The notes under the pieces: model-generated
The model's database searches: none
What the model was told of the DNA's origin: nothing
The model's input: the letters and a program-made list of their open reading frames with translations, nothing else
Position numbers and translations under genes: made by a program
DNA from: Phycisphaerales bacterium
GTDB taxonomy: Bacteria > Planctomycetota > Phycisphaerae > Phycisphaerales > UBA1924
Assembly: GCA_028289195.1 (NCBI GenBank)
Contig: JANQQR010000002.1
Location: 62,001 to 126,000, forward strand
Length of the DNA: 64,000 bases
Reading direction: 5' to 3'
Shown here: positions 25,894 through 32,870 of the stretch, piece after piece
How positions within the stretch are numbered: the stretch's first letter is position 1
Layout of the letters: the number at the start of each line of letters is the position of its first letter

Positions 25894-26535
25894 GTGAGCC
25901 GAACCCGAATCAAGATCTGCGGCCTCAAGACCCCCGAGGATGCCCTGTGGGCTGTGGAGTGCGGGGCCGATGCGCTCGGGTTCGTGTTCGTCGAGTCATC
26001 CCCGAGGTTCATCGAGCCCGAGCGGGCGTGGGATCTGGTTTCCTACCTGCCCCCGTTCGTCTCGAGCGTCGGCCTGGTCGCCGACACCAAGCCGGGCGTG
26101 TTCTCCTCGCTCGCCGAGCGGTGCCCCTGCGACTGCTTCCAACTCCATGGCCGGGAAACGCCGGACGACGCGCGGGCCCTCGCGGCGGTCGCCGGTGGCG
26201 TCATCAAGGCCCTGCGGTTCGATGCGGAAACTGTCGAAGCCGATCTGCGGCGCTGGGCCGATGCCGAGTCTGTTGAGGCCCTGCTGATGGATGGTTCCAC
26301 CGGAGGCCAGGGGACCGCCCTCGACTGGGCCGCGCTGGCGCCTCACGTCGTCGGGATGCACCACCCGCTGATCCTCGCCGGCGGCCTGACCCCGGAGAAC
26401 GTTGGTGAAGCCATCGCCACCGTCCAGCCGTACGCCGTCGACGTCTCATCGGGCGTCGAGCGCCGTCGCGGCGAGAAGGACTCGGACCTCATCGCCGCGT
26501 TCTGCGAGGCGGTGCGGGCTGCGGACGCTCCGTAG
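25894..26535 (+). CDS. trpF: Phosphoribosylanthranilate isomerase
   Basis: Third step of tryptophan synthesis, Amadori rearrangement of phosphoribosylanthranilate to CdRP. The 213-residue TIM barrel has KICGLKTPEDA with the catalytic Cys near residue 8, FQLHGRE, LLMDGSTGGQGTALDW with the catalytic Asp, and the phosphate loop LAGGLTPENV, then VDVSSGVE. GTG at 25894 lies 11 bases after the rhomboid gene, in the same direction. Other trp genes are absent locally except trpG about 1.5 kb away on the opposite strand, so the pathway is dispersed. Confidence 0.96.
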   Translation: MSRTRIKICGLKTPEDALWAVECGADALGFVFVESSPRFIEPERAWDLVSYLPPFVSSVGLVADTKPGVFSSLAERCPCDCFQLHGRETPDDARALAAVAGGVIKALRFDAETVEADLRRWADAESVEALLMDGSTGGQGTALDWAALAPHVVGMHHPLILAGGLTPENVGEAIATVQPYAVDVSSGVERRRGEKDSDLIAAFCEAVRAADAP

Positions 26536-26672
26536 GCCGCTCGGACCCTCGCACGGAGCTGCGCCAAATTCGAGTCAAGTTCGTGAACGCCCGTCCGTTG
26601 CTTGCGCGCTCGGAGTAGAATCTCAAAACGGTGCAGGTGGGCGCCGCACAGGACGAGAAAAGGAGCGCACGG

Positions 26673-26918
26673 ATGATGATGACTCCAAACGGGAGGCGGT
26701 CGGCCGCGCGTGGTGGCGAAGGCGCGGGCGAGCCGATCACACGTGAACAGCGGACTCGCGAACCGGCCGCATCGCAGCGTTTGCGTTGGGTGACTGAGGA
26801 CGGATGCGGGTTTCTTGTCGATGACAGTCCCGCTTCGTCGCGATCAGACCATCAAACCGAAGCCAAGCTGACGAGTTCAGCCCCGGTTCGCGGATCAATC
26901 GCCGAGCCAATGAGCTAG
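26673..26918 (+). CDS. Small hypothetical protein, possible
   Basis: An 81-residue ORF beginning ATGATGATG, with AAAAGGAG seven bases before the first ATG, and a TAGAAT hexamer at 26616-26621 that could be a -10 element though no -35 is spaced correctly. The product is polar, rich in Arg, Ser, Glu and Ala, without membrane segment or recognised domain. Its third codon positions are less G/C-biased than neighbouring genes, so it is either recent, weakly expressed or not coding. It fills most of the 411 bases between trpF and the opposing gene; the remainder holds nothing else I can identify. Confidence 0.4.
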   Translation: MMMTPNGRRSAARGGEGAGEPITREQRTREPAASQRLRWVTEDGCGFLVDDSPASSRSDHQTEAKLTSSAPVRGSIAEPMS

Positions 26919-26946
26919 GCACCGCGTTCTCGTTCGCGTCCCGTGC

Positions 26947-27360
26947 CTAAGCGGGTGTGAAGCTCGCGCCCGACATCACGTCGAAGCTGACGAAGTCACC
27001 GACGCGGAAGTCATTCGGGGTCTGGGGCGCCATCGTCTGGCAGACGATCGGGAATCCCGCGTCGACGATCACAGACTGATCCGACGGATCGGTCGCGATG
27101 ATCTCGCCCTGGACTCTGCGCGGGCGCCCGTACACGGGCTCGACGTACTTGCCCCCGGTGTTGACGACGTCGATCCGGCGTGCCTGTGCGCGGATGGTGC
27201 CGACCGCACGCTTGCCCTCTTCGGCGCTGACGCGCTTGTAGACCATCAGGTGGAGCCTGTAGTCGGTGCCCGGGATGCCCAGGTGGATCACCTCGCTCCC
27301 GTTCTCGATCAGGATGCCCCTGGCATGTCGAGCGTCGTTGGCGGCTTGTGTTTCAGACAT
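26947..27360 (-). CDS. Conserved-looking hypothetical protein, beta-rich
   Basis: I do not recognise this 137-residue protein. It has no signal peptide or membrane segment. Alternating hydrophobic stretches (VIHLGIP, YRLHLMVYKRV, VQGEIIAT, SVIVDAGFPIVCQT, FRVGDFVSFDVMSG) suggest a beta-barrel or OB-like fold. KYVEPVYGRPRRVQG is a basic patch that could bind nucleic acid or phosphate. ATG at 27360 is the best start; an ATG nine bases earlier is possible. It lies 48 bases downstream of trpG on the same strand and may be co-transcribed. Confidence 0.75.
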   Translation of the reverse strand: MSETQAANDARHARGILIENGSEVIHLGIPGTDYRLHLMVYKRVSAEEGKRAVGTIRAQARRIDVVNTGGKYVEPVYGRPRRVQGEIIATDPSDQSVIVDAGFPIVCQTMAPQTPNDFRVGDFVSFDVMSGASFTPA

Positions 27361-27408
27361 CAGCACCATCCCCGCGAGCGATCCCGGACCCAATTCCAGG
27401 GATTCGAT

Positions 27409-28047
27409 CTAGTTGGATCGGGTGACAGCATCGCCGATCCGAAGAAAATTCGCCAGAAGCAGGGGGCCCTGGGAGGTGAGGAAGCTCTCAGGATGGAACT
27501 GGACGCCATCCACAGGGGCTTCGCCCGCTCCCGCGCGTCGCCGGAGCCCCATGACGACTTCGTGCTCCGACCCGTCATCGAGTGTCTCTCGCGTCCAGGC
27601 GCTGATCTCCCAGCCATCCAGCGCCACGGTGTCTCGCTCGATGACGAGGCTGTGGTATCGGGTCGCCACAAAGGGCGAATCGAGGCCCTCGAAGATCCCC
27701 CGGCCGTCGTGCTCGATCTCGCTGGTCTTGCCGTGCATCACTCGGCTGTGGCGGGCGACCGTCATCCCTTCGGTGAACCCGATGCACTGGTGCCCGAGGC
27801 ACACCCCGAGGATGGGGATCCGGCCGGTGAATCGGGACACGATGTCGTTGGAGACCCCGGCCTCAGTCGGCGAGCAGGGGCCGGGCGAGATCACGACGTG
27901 CGTGGGCGCGATCGTCTCTGCCTCGTCCGGCGTGATGGCGTCGTTGCGCACGACCTCGATCGATGCGCTCCCATCGATCTCACCGATGCGATGCACGAGG
28001 TTCCAGGTGAACGAATCGTAGTTGTCGATGAGCAGGATTCTGGTCAC
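27409..28047 (-). CDS. trpG: Anthranilate/aminodeoxychorismate synthase glutamine amidotransferase
   Basis: Supplies ammonia from glutamine to chorismate for tryptophan (TrpE partner) or folate (PabB partner). The 212-residue class I amidotransferase has LLIDNYDSFTWNL at the N-terminus, SPGPCSP, the nucleophile in GVCLGHQCIG (Cys near 83), HGKTSEI, and the HPES His-Glu pair near residue 188. GTG at 28047 is the start. No trpE or pabB is adjacent, so it may be an amphibolic subunit serving both synthases. Confidence 0.95.
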   Translation of the reverse strand: MTRILLIDNYDSFTWNLVHRIGEIDGSASIEVVRNDAITPDEAETIAPTHVVISPGPCSPTEAGVSNDIVSRFTGRIPILGVCLGHQCIGFTEGMTVARHSRVMHGKTSEIEHDGRGIFEGLDSPFVATRYHSLVIERDTVALDGWEISAWTRETLDDGSEHEVVMGLRRRAGAGEAPVDGVQFHPESFLTSQGPLLLANFLRIGDAVTRSN

Positions 28048-28114
28048 GGCCGTTCCCGTTGCGGTTCGGAAGACCAGAAGCGTAGGCGGGAGGGGCTCGG
28101 CGAGCCGCGCAGGA

Positions 28115-28906
28115 TCAGGCCGCGACCGTTCCCGCCACGCCGTCCCGCGTCACGTAGAACAGGCGGTCGGTGATCGGGTAGGGCAGACGCTCGAAGTCGG
28201 CGTGCACGCGTTCGCGCAGCCTGTCGACGAAGTCTCCGGGATCCGCGGAAATGGCCAGGAACATGTCCCGCGACGGGCAGGCGACGAGGAAATCGCCGCC
28301 GAGTTCCGGGGCCAGCCTGTCGAAGAGCCGGTCCAGCAGCAGGCGCGATGCGTCGTAGCCGTCCTGGAGCGAGAGTACCACGGCGCGTCCGCCTTCAGAG
28401 GATTCGAGCGGGCGGAACTCCAGATCGGGCGTGTAGCGCAGCAGGTTCTCGCGGGAGACGTCGTCGAGGTCTTCCGGTTCCAGGTCCCACTTGATCATCT
28501 GTTCGGTCGTGACACTCACCGTCATGTACGGCATGTCGATCACGAAGACCACGACGGTGTCATTGACGTAGGGGACGTGCGCCACCATCTCTTCCGAGAG
28601 ATGGTCGAATATCGAGACCGGCTGGATGCGGGGCATGATCTTGGGCTTGGCCAGTTCCCAGGGGAGGGCGCTCGCGGCGACTGAATCGTCGTCGAAGAGG
28701 TGATCGAGGTACTGCTCGACGATCTCACGCCCGCGATCGGTGTCGGTCGCGACGAGCCGGAGGAGGTTCTCGAGATCGAGCCTCCGGCCATTGACGATCA
28801 GTTCGCGCGGGCCCGTTTGGGCGACGTCGAACTCCGGGCGACGCTGGCGGAGCAGGTCGGCGACCTGTCGCGCGAACGCTTCGGGCTCGTTGGGCATGAG
28901 AGACAT
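28115..28906 (-). CDS. DUF1444 family protein
   Basis: A 263-residue soluble protein resembling the DUF1444 (YtpQ-like) family. Recognisable stretches are an N-terminal FARQVADLLRQRRPEF, the central PRIQPVSIFDHLSEEMVAHVPY (split over about residues 95-118), and GGDFLVACPSRDMFLAIS near 215. The family has no established role. ATG at 28906 with GAGGATC eight bases upstream is chosen; a longer reading to 29113 would add Pro/Gly-rich sequence antisense to the kdsA leader. It diverges from kdsA with 200 bases between. Confidence 0.75.
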   Translation of the reverse strand: MSLMPNEPEAFARQVADLLRQRRPEFDVAQTGPRELIVNGRRLDLENLLRLVATDTDRGREIVEQYLDHLFDDDSVAASALPWELAKPKIMPRIQPVSIFDHLSEEMVAHVPYVNDTVVVFVIDMPYMTVSVTTEQMIKWDLEPEDLDDVSRENLLRYTPDLEFRPLESSEGGRAVVLSLQDGYDASRLLLDRLFDRLAPELGGDFLVACPSRDMFLAISADPGDFVDRLRERVHADFERLPYPITDRLFYVTRDGVAGTVAA

Positions 28907-29106
28907 GAACAGATCCTCGTCTGTGCGCGGCCTGCGATGATCAACCCGGCTTCCGTGCCCAGGGGGTGCTTCCAGCGAGCCCGAGGGCGGCCCCGGCTTC
29001 CCCGGGGATTGTTCAGCCTCCAAGCGGCCAGGGCCAGCGTTACCATCGGCGATTGTCGGCCCAAGACCAGCTTTGGGATCGCAAGAATCCGCCAGGAAAC
29101 CTCCGC

Positions 29107-29961
29107 ATGACACGAAGTTGCACCGTTCAAGGTCCTGATAATCCGGTCGCGATCGGGGCCAGCGAGCCTCCGGCCATCATCGCGGGCCCGTGCGTGATCG
29201 AGAGCGAGTCGCTGTGCATGACGATCGCGGAGCGGGTTGCGGCGAGCTGTGCCGAATTCGGCCTCCCGTTCATCTTCAAGGCCAGCTTCGACAAGGCGAA
29301 CCGCACGAGCATCGACTCGCCCCGCGGGCCGGGCGTCGACGAGGGGCTCGCGGTGCTTGCCAAGGCCCGCAGCGAGTTCGGGATCCCCGTCACGACCGAC
29401 ATCCACCTCCCCGATCATGCCGCGCCCGTCGCCGAGGTCGTCGACGTGCTGCAGATCCCCGCGTTCCTGTGCCGCCAGACCGATCTGCTGCTGGCCGCGG
29501 GAGAGGCGGCGGTCCAGCACGGGTGCGCTGTGAATGTGAAGAAGGGGCAGTTTCTCTCGCCGGCTGAGATGGAAGGCCCCGTCTCCAAGGTCGCGTCGAC
29601 CGGATGCCGCCAACTGATCGTGACCGATCGTGGCACGTTCTTCGGCTACAACCGGCTGGTGAGTGATTTCATCGGAGTCGGTGATCTGCTCGAGAGCGGC
29701 TCGGGCGATCACGCCCCGGCTGTGTGCTTCGACGCCACCCACTCGGCACAGCTCCCCGGGGCCGGCTCGACGAGCGGCGGCCGGCGCGAGCGCGTGCCGC
29801 TGCTGGCTCGGGCCGCGGCAGCCGCGGGGGTCGATGCGCTCTTCATGGAGTGCCACCCGGATCCGCAGAACGCCAAGAGCGACGCGAGCACAATGCTCCC
29901 GCTGGACGGCGTGCACGGGCTCGTGGCCCAGATCAAGCGGATCGCCGAGATCGTTCGATAA
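29107..29961 (+). CDS. kdsA: 3-deoxy-8-phosphooctulonate (KDO-8-P) synthase
   Basis: Joins phosphoenolpyruvate and arabinose-5-phosphate to make the KDO sugar of lipopolysaccharide, so a KDO-containing outer membrane is implied. The 284-residue barrel has IIAGPCVIES, FIFKASFDKANRTS (PEP/A5P site), VTTDIH, LQIPAFLCRQTDLL, VNVKKGQF, and a C-terminal HPDPQNAKSDASTMLPLD. The N-terminus is about 20 residues longer than E. coli KdsA. ATG at 29107 has AGGAAA nine bases upstream. Confidence 0.96.
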   Translation: MTRSCTVQGPDNPVAIGASEPPAIIAGPCVIESESLCMTIAERVAASCAEFGLPFIFKASFDKANRTSIDSPRGPGVDEGLAVLAKARSEFGIPVTTDIHLPDHAAPVAEVVDVLQIPAFLCRQTDLLLAAGEAAVQHGCAVNVKKGQFLSPAEMEGPVSKVASTGCRQLIVTDRGTFFGYNRLVSDFIGVGDLLESGSGDHAPAVCFDATHSAQLPGAGSTSGGRRERVPLLARAAAAAGVDALFMECHPDPQNAKSDASTMLPLDGVHGLVAQIKRIAEIVR

Positions 29962-30040
29962 TCCGGGCAGGCCCGGGTATCCGCAGGGAATCCGCATGGT
30001 CTTGCCGCGGGCAGCGCGGGCGCGCTAAGGTTTTCTCGGC

Positions 30041-30556
30041 ATGAAGCACAAATGCGACAAGTGCGACGCGGAGGCGACGGTCCACGAGGTCGTCATCAAG
30101 AACGGCGTCAAGGTCACAAAGCACCTCTGCGAGGCTCACGCGAAGGACGAGGGCATCGCGGTCCACTCGCACGCACCGATCAACGAGCTGATCACCAAGT
30201 TCGTGATGTCGCATTCGTCCAAGGAGTCGGAAGCTCCGGCCGCCGAGCAGTGCGAAGAGTGCGGCATGACCTGGTCGGAATTCCGTCAGTCGGGTCTGCT
30301 GGGCTGCGGCTCGTGCTACCGCACGTTTGAAGACCAGCTCGGGCCGCTGATCGAGCGTGCCCACGACGGCGGGACGCACCACATCGGCAAGGCGCCGAAG
30401 AGAAACGAGGGGTTGGTCGATCGCGAGCGTCGTATCGCGTCGCTCAGGAAGAAGCTCACCGAAGCGGTCCGGGCCGAGCAGTACGAGCGTGCGGCTTCCC
30501 TCCGCGATGAACTGCTCAGCGCCGAGCGGCCGGGCGACGAGGGGCCGCAGGATTGA
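30041..30556 (+). CDS. mcsA: McsA-like zinc protein with UVR motif
   Basis: Activator partner of the protein arginine kinase. The 171-residue protein has zinc-ligand pairs CDKC (5-8), CEECGMTW and CGSCY, and a C-terminal UVR helix pair (DRERRIASLRKKLTEAV, then EQYERAASLRDEL near 140-165). This is the McsA layout known in Firmicutes. Its stop overlaps the TTG of mcsB by four bases (TTGA). Firmicute partners ctsR and clpC are absent here, so regulation must differ. Confidence 0.9.
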   Translation: MKHKCDKCDAEATVHEVVIKNGVKVTKHLCEAHAKDEGIAVHSHAPINELITKFVMSHSSKESEAPAAEQCEECGMTWSEFRQSGLLGCGSCYRTFEDQLGPLIERAHDGGTHHIGKAPKRNEGLVDRERRIASLRKKLTEAVRAEQYERAASLRDELLSAERPGDEGPQD

Positions 30557-31608
30557 GCGGATTGAACGCCAACTTCGGCGCAGACTGGCTCCGAGACGCC
30601 GGGCGTGAGTCCGATGTCGTAATCACCTCACGGATCAGGCTCGCGCGAAACTTTGCCGGCTTCCCGTTTGTGAACAGGGCCGAGGAAGAAGACCGGCGTC
30701 AGATCCTCGATCTCGCTCGGCGCGACATCATCGAGGGCGAACTCGCCTCACAGATGCTCTGGGTCGACATGAACGAGATCCCTCAGCTCGAGCGGCAGGT
30801 GCTGGTCGAGCGCCACCTGATCTCGAAACAGCACTCCAAAGGGGGCTCGCCCCGTGCCGCCGCGATCAGCGCTCCGGACGAGCGTCTGTCGATCATGGTC
30901 AACGAGGAGGACCACCTCCGCATCCAGGTGCTGCGCGGCGGGCTCTCGCTCTCCGAGGCATTCGAGCAGATCAACGAGGCCGACGACAGGATCGAGGCCC
31001 GCAGCGACTTCGCGTACAGCAACAGGTTCGGCTACCTGACGGCGTGCCCGACGAACGTGGGGACCGGCATCCGGATCTCGGTCATGCTGCACCTGCCGGC
31101 GCTCAAGATGACCGGCGAGATCGAGAAGGTCCGGCGCGCCGCGCAGCGGATGAGCCTTGCGGTCCGTGGCTACTACGGCGAGGGCTCGGAAGCGGTGGGG
31201 GACTTCTTCCAGATCTCCAACCAGACGACGCTTGGGAAGAGCGAGCACGACCTGCTCGAAGACTTTGAGGCCAACGTCATACCGAAGATCGTCGAGTACG
31301 AGCGCCGTGCCCGCCGGGAGCTGCTCGAGAAGCGCCGGGTGATCCTCGAGGACCGAGTCTTCAGGGCGCTCGGCGTGCTCCGCCACGCGCGCCTCCTCAA
31401 AGCGGAAGAAGCGCTCGAGAAGCTGAGCTATGTCCGCCTCGGCTGCGTCACCGGTGTCATCGAGGGCACGCGTGTCGAAGACGTCAATCAGCTCATCCTG
31501 CTGACGCAGCCGGCCCACATGCAGCGCGTGCTCGGACGCTCGCTCGACCAAGCCGAGCGCAGAGTGGAGCGGGCCACGCTGGTCCGCGCCCAACTCGGCG
31601 GGGGCTGA
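30553..31608 (+). CDS. mcsB: Protein arginine kinase McsB
   Basis: Phosphorylates arginine side chains, marking proteins for ClpCP degradation in Firmicutes. The 351-residue protein has the phosphagen-kinase catalytic fold: VITSRIRLARNFAGFPF with nucleotide-binding Arg residues, SIMVNEEDHLRIQ with the catalytic Glu, and TACPTNVGTGIR with the conserved Cys near 165. QTTLGKSEHDLLEDF and a C-terminal helical domain complete it. TTG at 30553 overlaps the mcsA stop. The TGA stop abuts the stop of the opposing TPR-YggX gene within TGATCA. Confidence 0.94.
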   Translation: MSGLNANFGADWLRDAGRESDVVITSRIRLARNFAGFPFVNRAEEEDRRQILDLARRDIIEGELASQMLWVDMNEIPQLERQVLVERHLISKQHSKGGSPRAAAISAPDERLSIMVNEEDHLRIQVLRGGLSLSEAFEQINEADDRIEARSDFAYSNRFGYLTACPTNVGTGIRISVMLHLPALKMTGEIEKVRRAAQRMSLAVRGYYGEGSEAVGDFFQISNQTTLGKSEHDLLEDFEANVIPKIVEYERRARRELLEKRRVILEDRVFRALGVLRHARLLKAEEALEKLSYVRLGCVTGVIEGTRVEDVNQLILLTQPAHMQRVLGRSLDQAERRVERATLVRAQLGGG

Positions 31609-32238
31609 TCAGCCGGTCGTCAGCTTGGCGTGCAGGTCCTCGTCGATCCCGAGGTACTCGCGCATGTAGCGGTCGTAGACCTCCGAGTCCTCGTCGCGCG
31701 AGAGGTCCAGGCGCAGCTCGTTGATCACCTTCGTGCCCTGGCCGATCCACTCGTCGAACGTTTCTTTCGAGATGTTCTCATGGATCCACTCGCCCACCGG
31801 GCCGCGGAACGGCGGCCGGTCCATCTTCGCGCCCGGGCGCCCCGTCCGCTGGCAAACGAATGAACCGGAGGCCATCAACTGCTCGGCGCTGGTGTCCTCG
31901 TTCTCGACCTCGGGCAAGGCCCGGCCGATCGATTCGAGGTGTCCCGCGATCGCGCGCTTGGGCATCAGGTCGCCCCGCTCGGCAGCGATCTTGTAGCCCT
32001 GCTCCCAGAGTTCGGCGGCCCGGTCGGCGTCGCCGGCCTTGATGAGCGCCTCGCCGGCCATCTGGTAGGCCTTGGACATCTCGGGCACAAGCTCGACGCA
32101 GCGTGTGTAGCTCGCTGCCGCCTCGGCGAACCGCTCGGCCTGCATCATGGCGCCCCCGAGGCTGAAGTGGGCCATCTCGTTGTCCGGATCGGCCTCGGCC
32201 ATGTTCTGGAATTGTGCGATTCGCTGTTCGAGATCCAT
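31609..32238 (-). CDS. TPR protein fused to a YggX-like Fe(II)-trafficking domain
   Basis: A 209-residue two-part protein. Residues 1-90 form about two and a half TPRs (AEADPDNEMAHFSLGGAM, then FAEAAASYTRCVELVPEMSKAY). After a linker, residues about 127-200 resemble YggX: FVCQRTGRPGAKM has the conserved Cys, then ENISKETFDEWIGQGTKVIN and the YMREYLGI end. E. coli YggX is a free 91-residue protein protecting iron-sulfur enzymes, so this is a fusion with an interaction module. ATG at 32238 is the start. It converges on mcsB with no intergenic base. Confidence 0.88.
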   Translation of the reverse strand: MDLEQRIAQFQNMAEADPDNEMAHFSLGGAMMQAERFAEAAASYTRCVELVPEMSKAYQMAGEALIKAGDADRAAELWEQGYKIAAERGDLMPKRAIAGHLESIGRALPEVENEDTSAEQLMASGSFVCQRTGRPGAKMDRPPFRGPVGEWIHENISKETFDEWIGQGTKVINELRLDLSRDEDSEVYDRYMREYLGIDEDLHAKLTTG

Positions 32239-32307
32239 CGGAGCAGGGCCGTCCTTTCATGTGCCGGAGAGGCGTCGGGACCCTCAGGATAGGCGACCAA
32301 CCGGTCC

Positions 32308-32775
32308 GTGACCGTGTACCCTCGGACCGTGGACGACGCACTGCGAGACCGGTTCGACGGGCTCCTCGAGCAGGCCCTCGAGCACCTGCCCGAGCGACTG
32401 CGGGAGGTGATCGCTGAGGTCCCGCTGATCGTCGACGACCGCCCGGACGAGTCGGTCACCCGCAGCCTGATGGCCGAGCGCGGGGACCTGGACGGCATCA
32501 CCGAGGCGGAATTCGCTGACACGCTCTGCGGGCTGCACTCCGGGGTGCCCATCACCGAGAGCACGGTGGAGGCTTCGGCCGAGATGCCCACGGATGTACG
32601 CCTCTTCCGCGAGGGGATCGTGAACATCGCCGGAGGATGGGAGCCCCAGGGCGCCGAGACGGCGGAGGACGTGGACGACGCGATCTACGAGGAGATCGTC
32701 ATCACGATCCTCCACGAACTCGGCCACCACTTCGGGCTGGAAGAAGACGATCTGGAGTCGCTCGGCTACGCCTAG
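32308..32775 (+). CDS. Small zincin-like metallopeptidase
   Basis: A 155-residue protein of the minimal metallopeptidase family (often annotated metallopeptidase family protein). LPLIVDDRPDE-like and LFREGIVNIAG segments precede ITILHELGHHFGLEEDDLESLGY, where HELGH near residue 136 supplies the zinc ligands and catalytic Glu. Start is GTG at 32308, or the second GTG six bases later. Function in the family is unsettled. It precedes sppA by 95 bases on the same strand. Confidence 0.88.
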   Translation: MTVYPRTVDDALRDRFDGLLEQALEHLPERLREVIAEVPLIVDDRPDESVTRSLMAERGDLDGITEAEFADTLCGLHSGVPITESTVEASAEMPTDVRLFREGIVNIAGGWEPQGAETAEDVDDAIYEEIVITILHELGHHFGLEEDDLESLGYA

Positions 32776-32870
32776 GCGCTAGCATCTGCCCCCGGCGCCC
32801 CTGCAACCCTCCGGCCCCGGAACCCAATGATCAGGCAGAGCACCCTCCCCGTGACACGAGGACCCAGTAC

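Noticed and set aside
30553-31608. Considered as a metazoan-type creatine/arginine (phosphagen) kinase
   Set aside because: Adjacent McsA, translational coupling and the shorter N-terminal region fit protein arginine kinase McsB.
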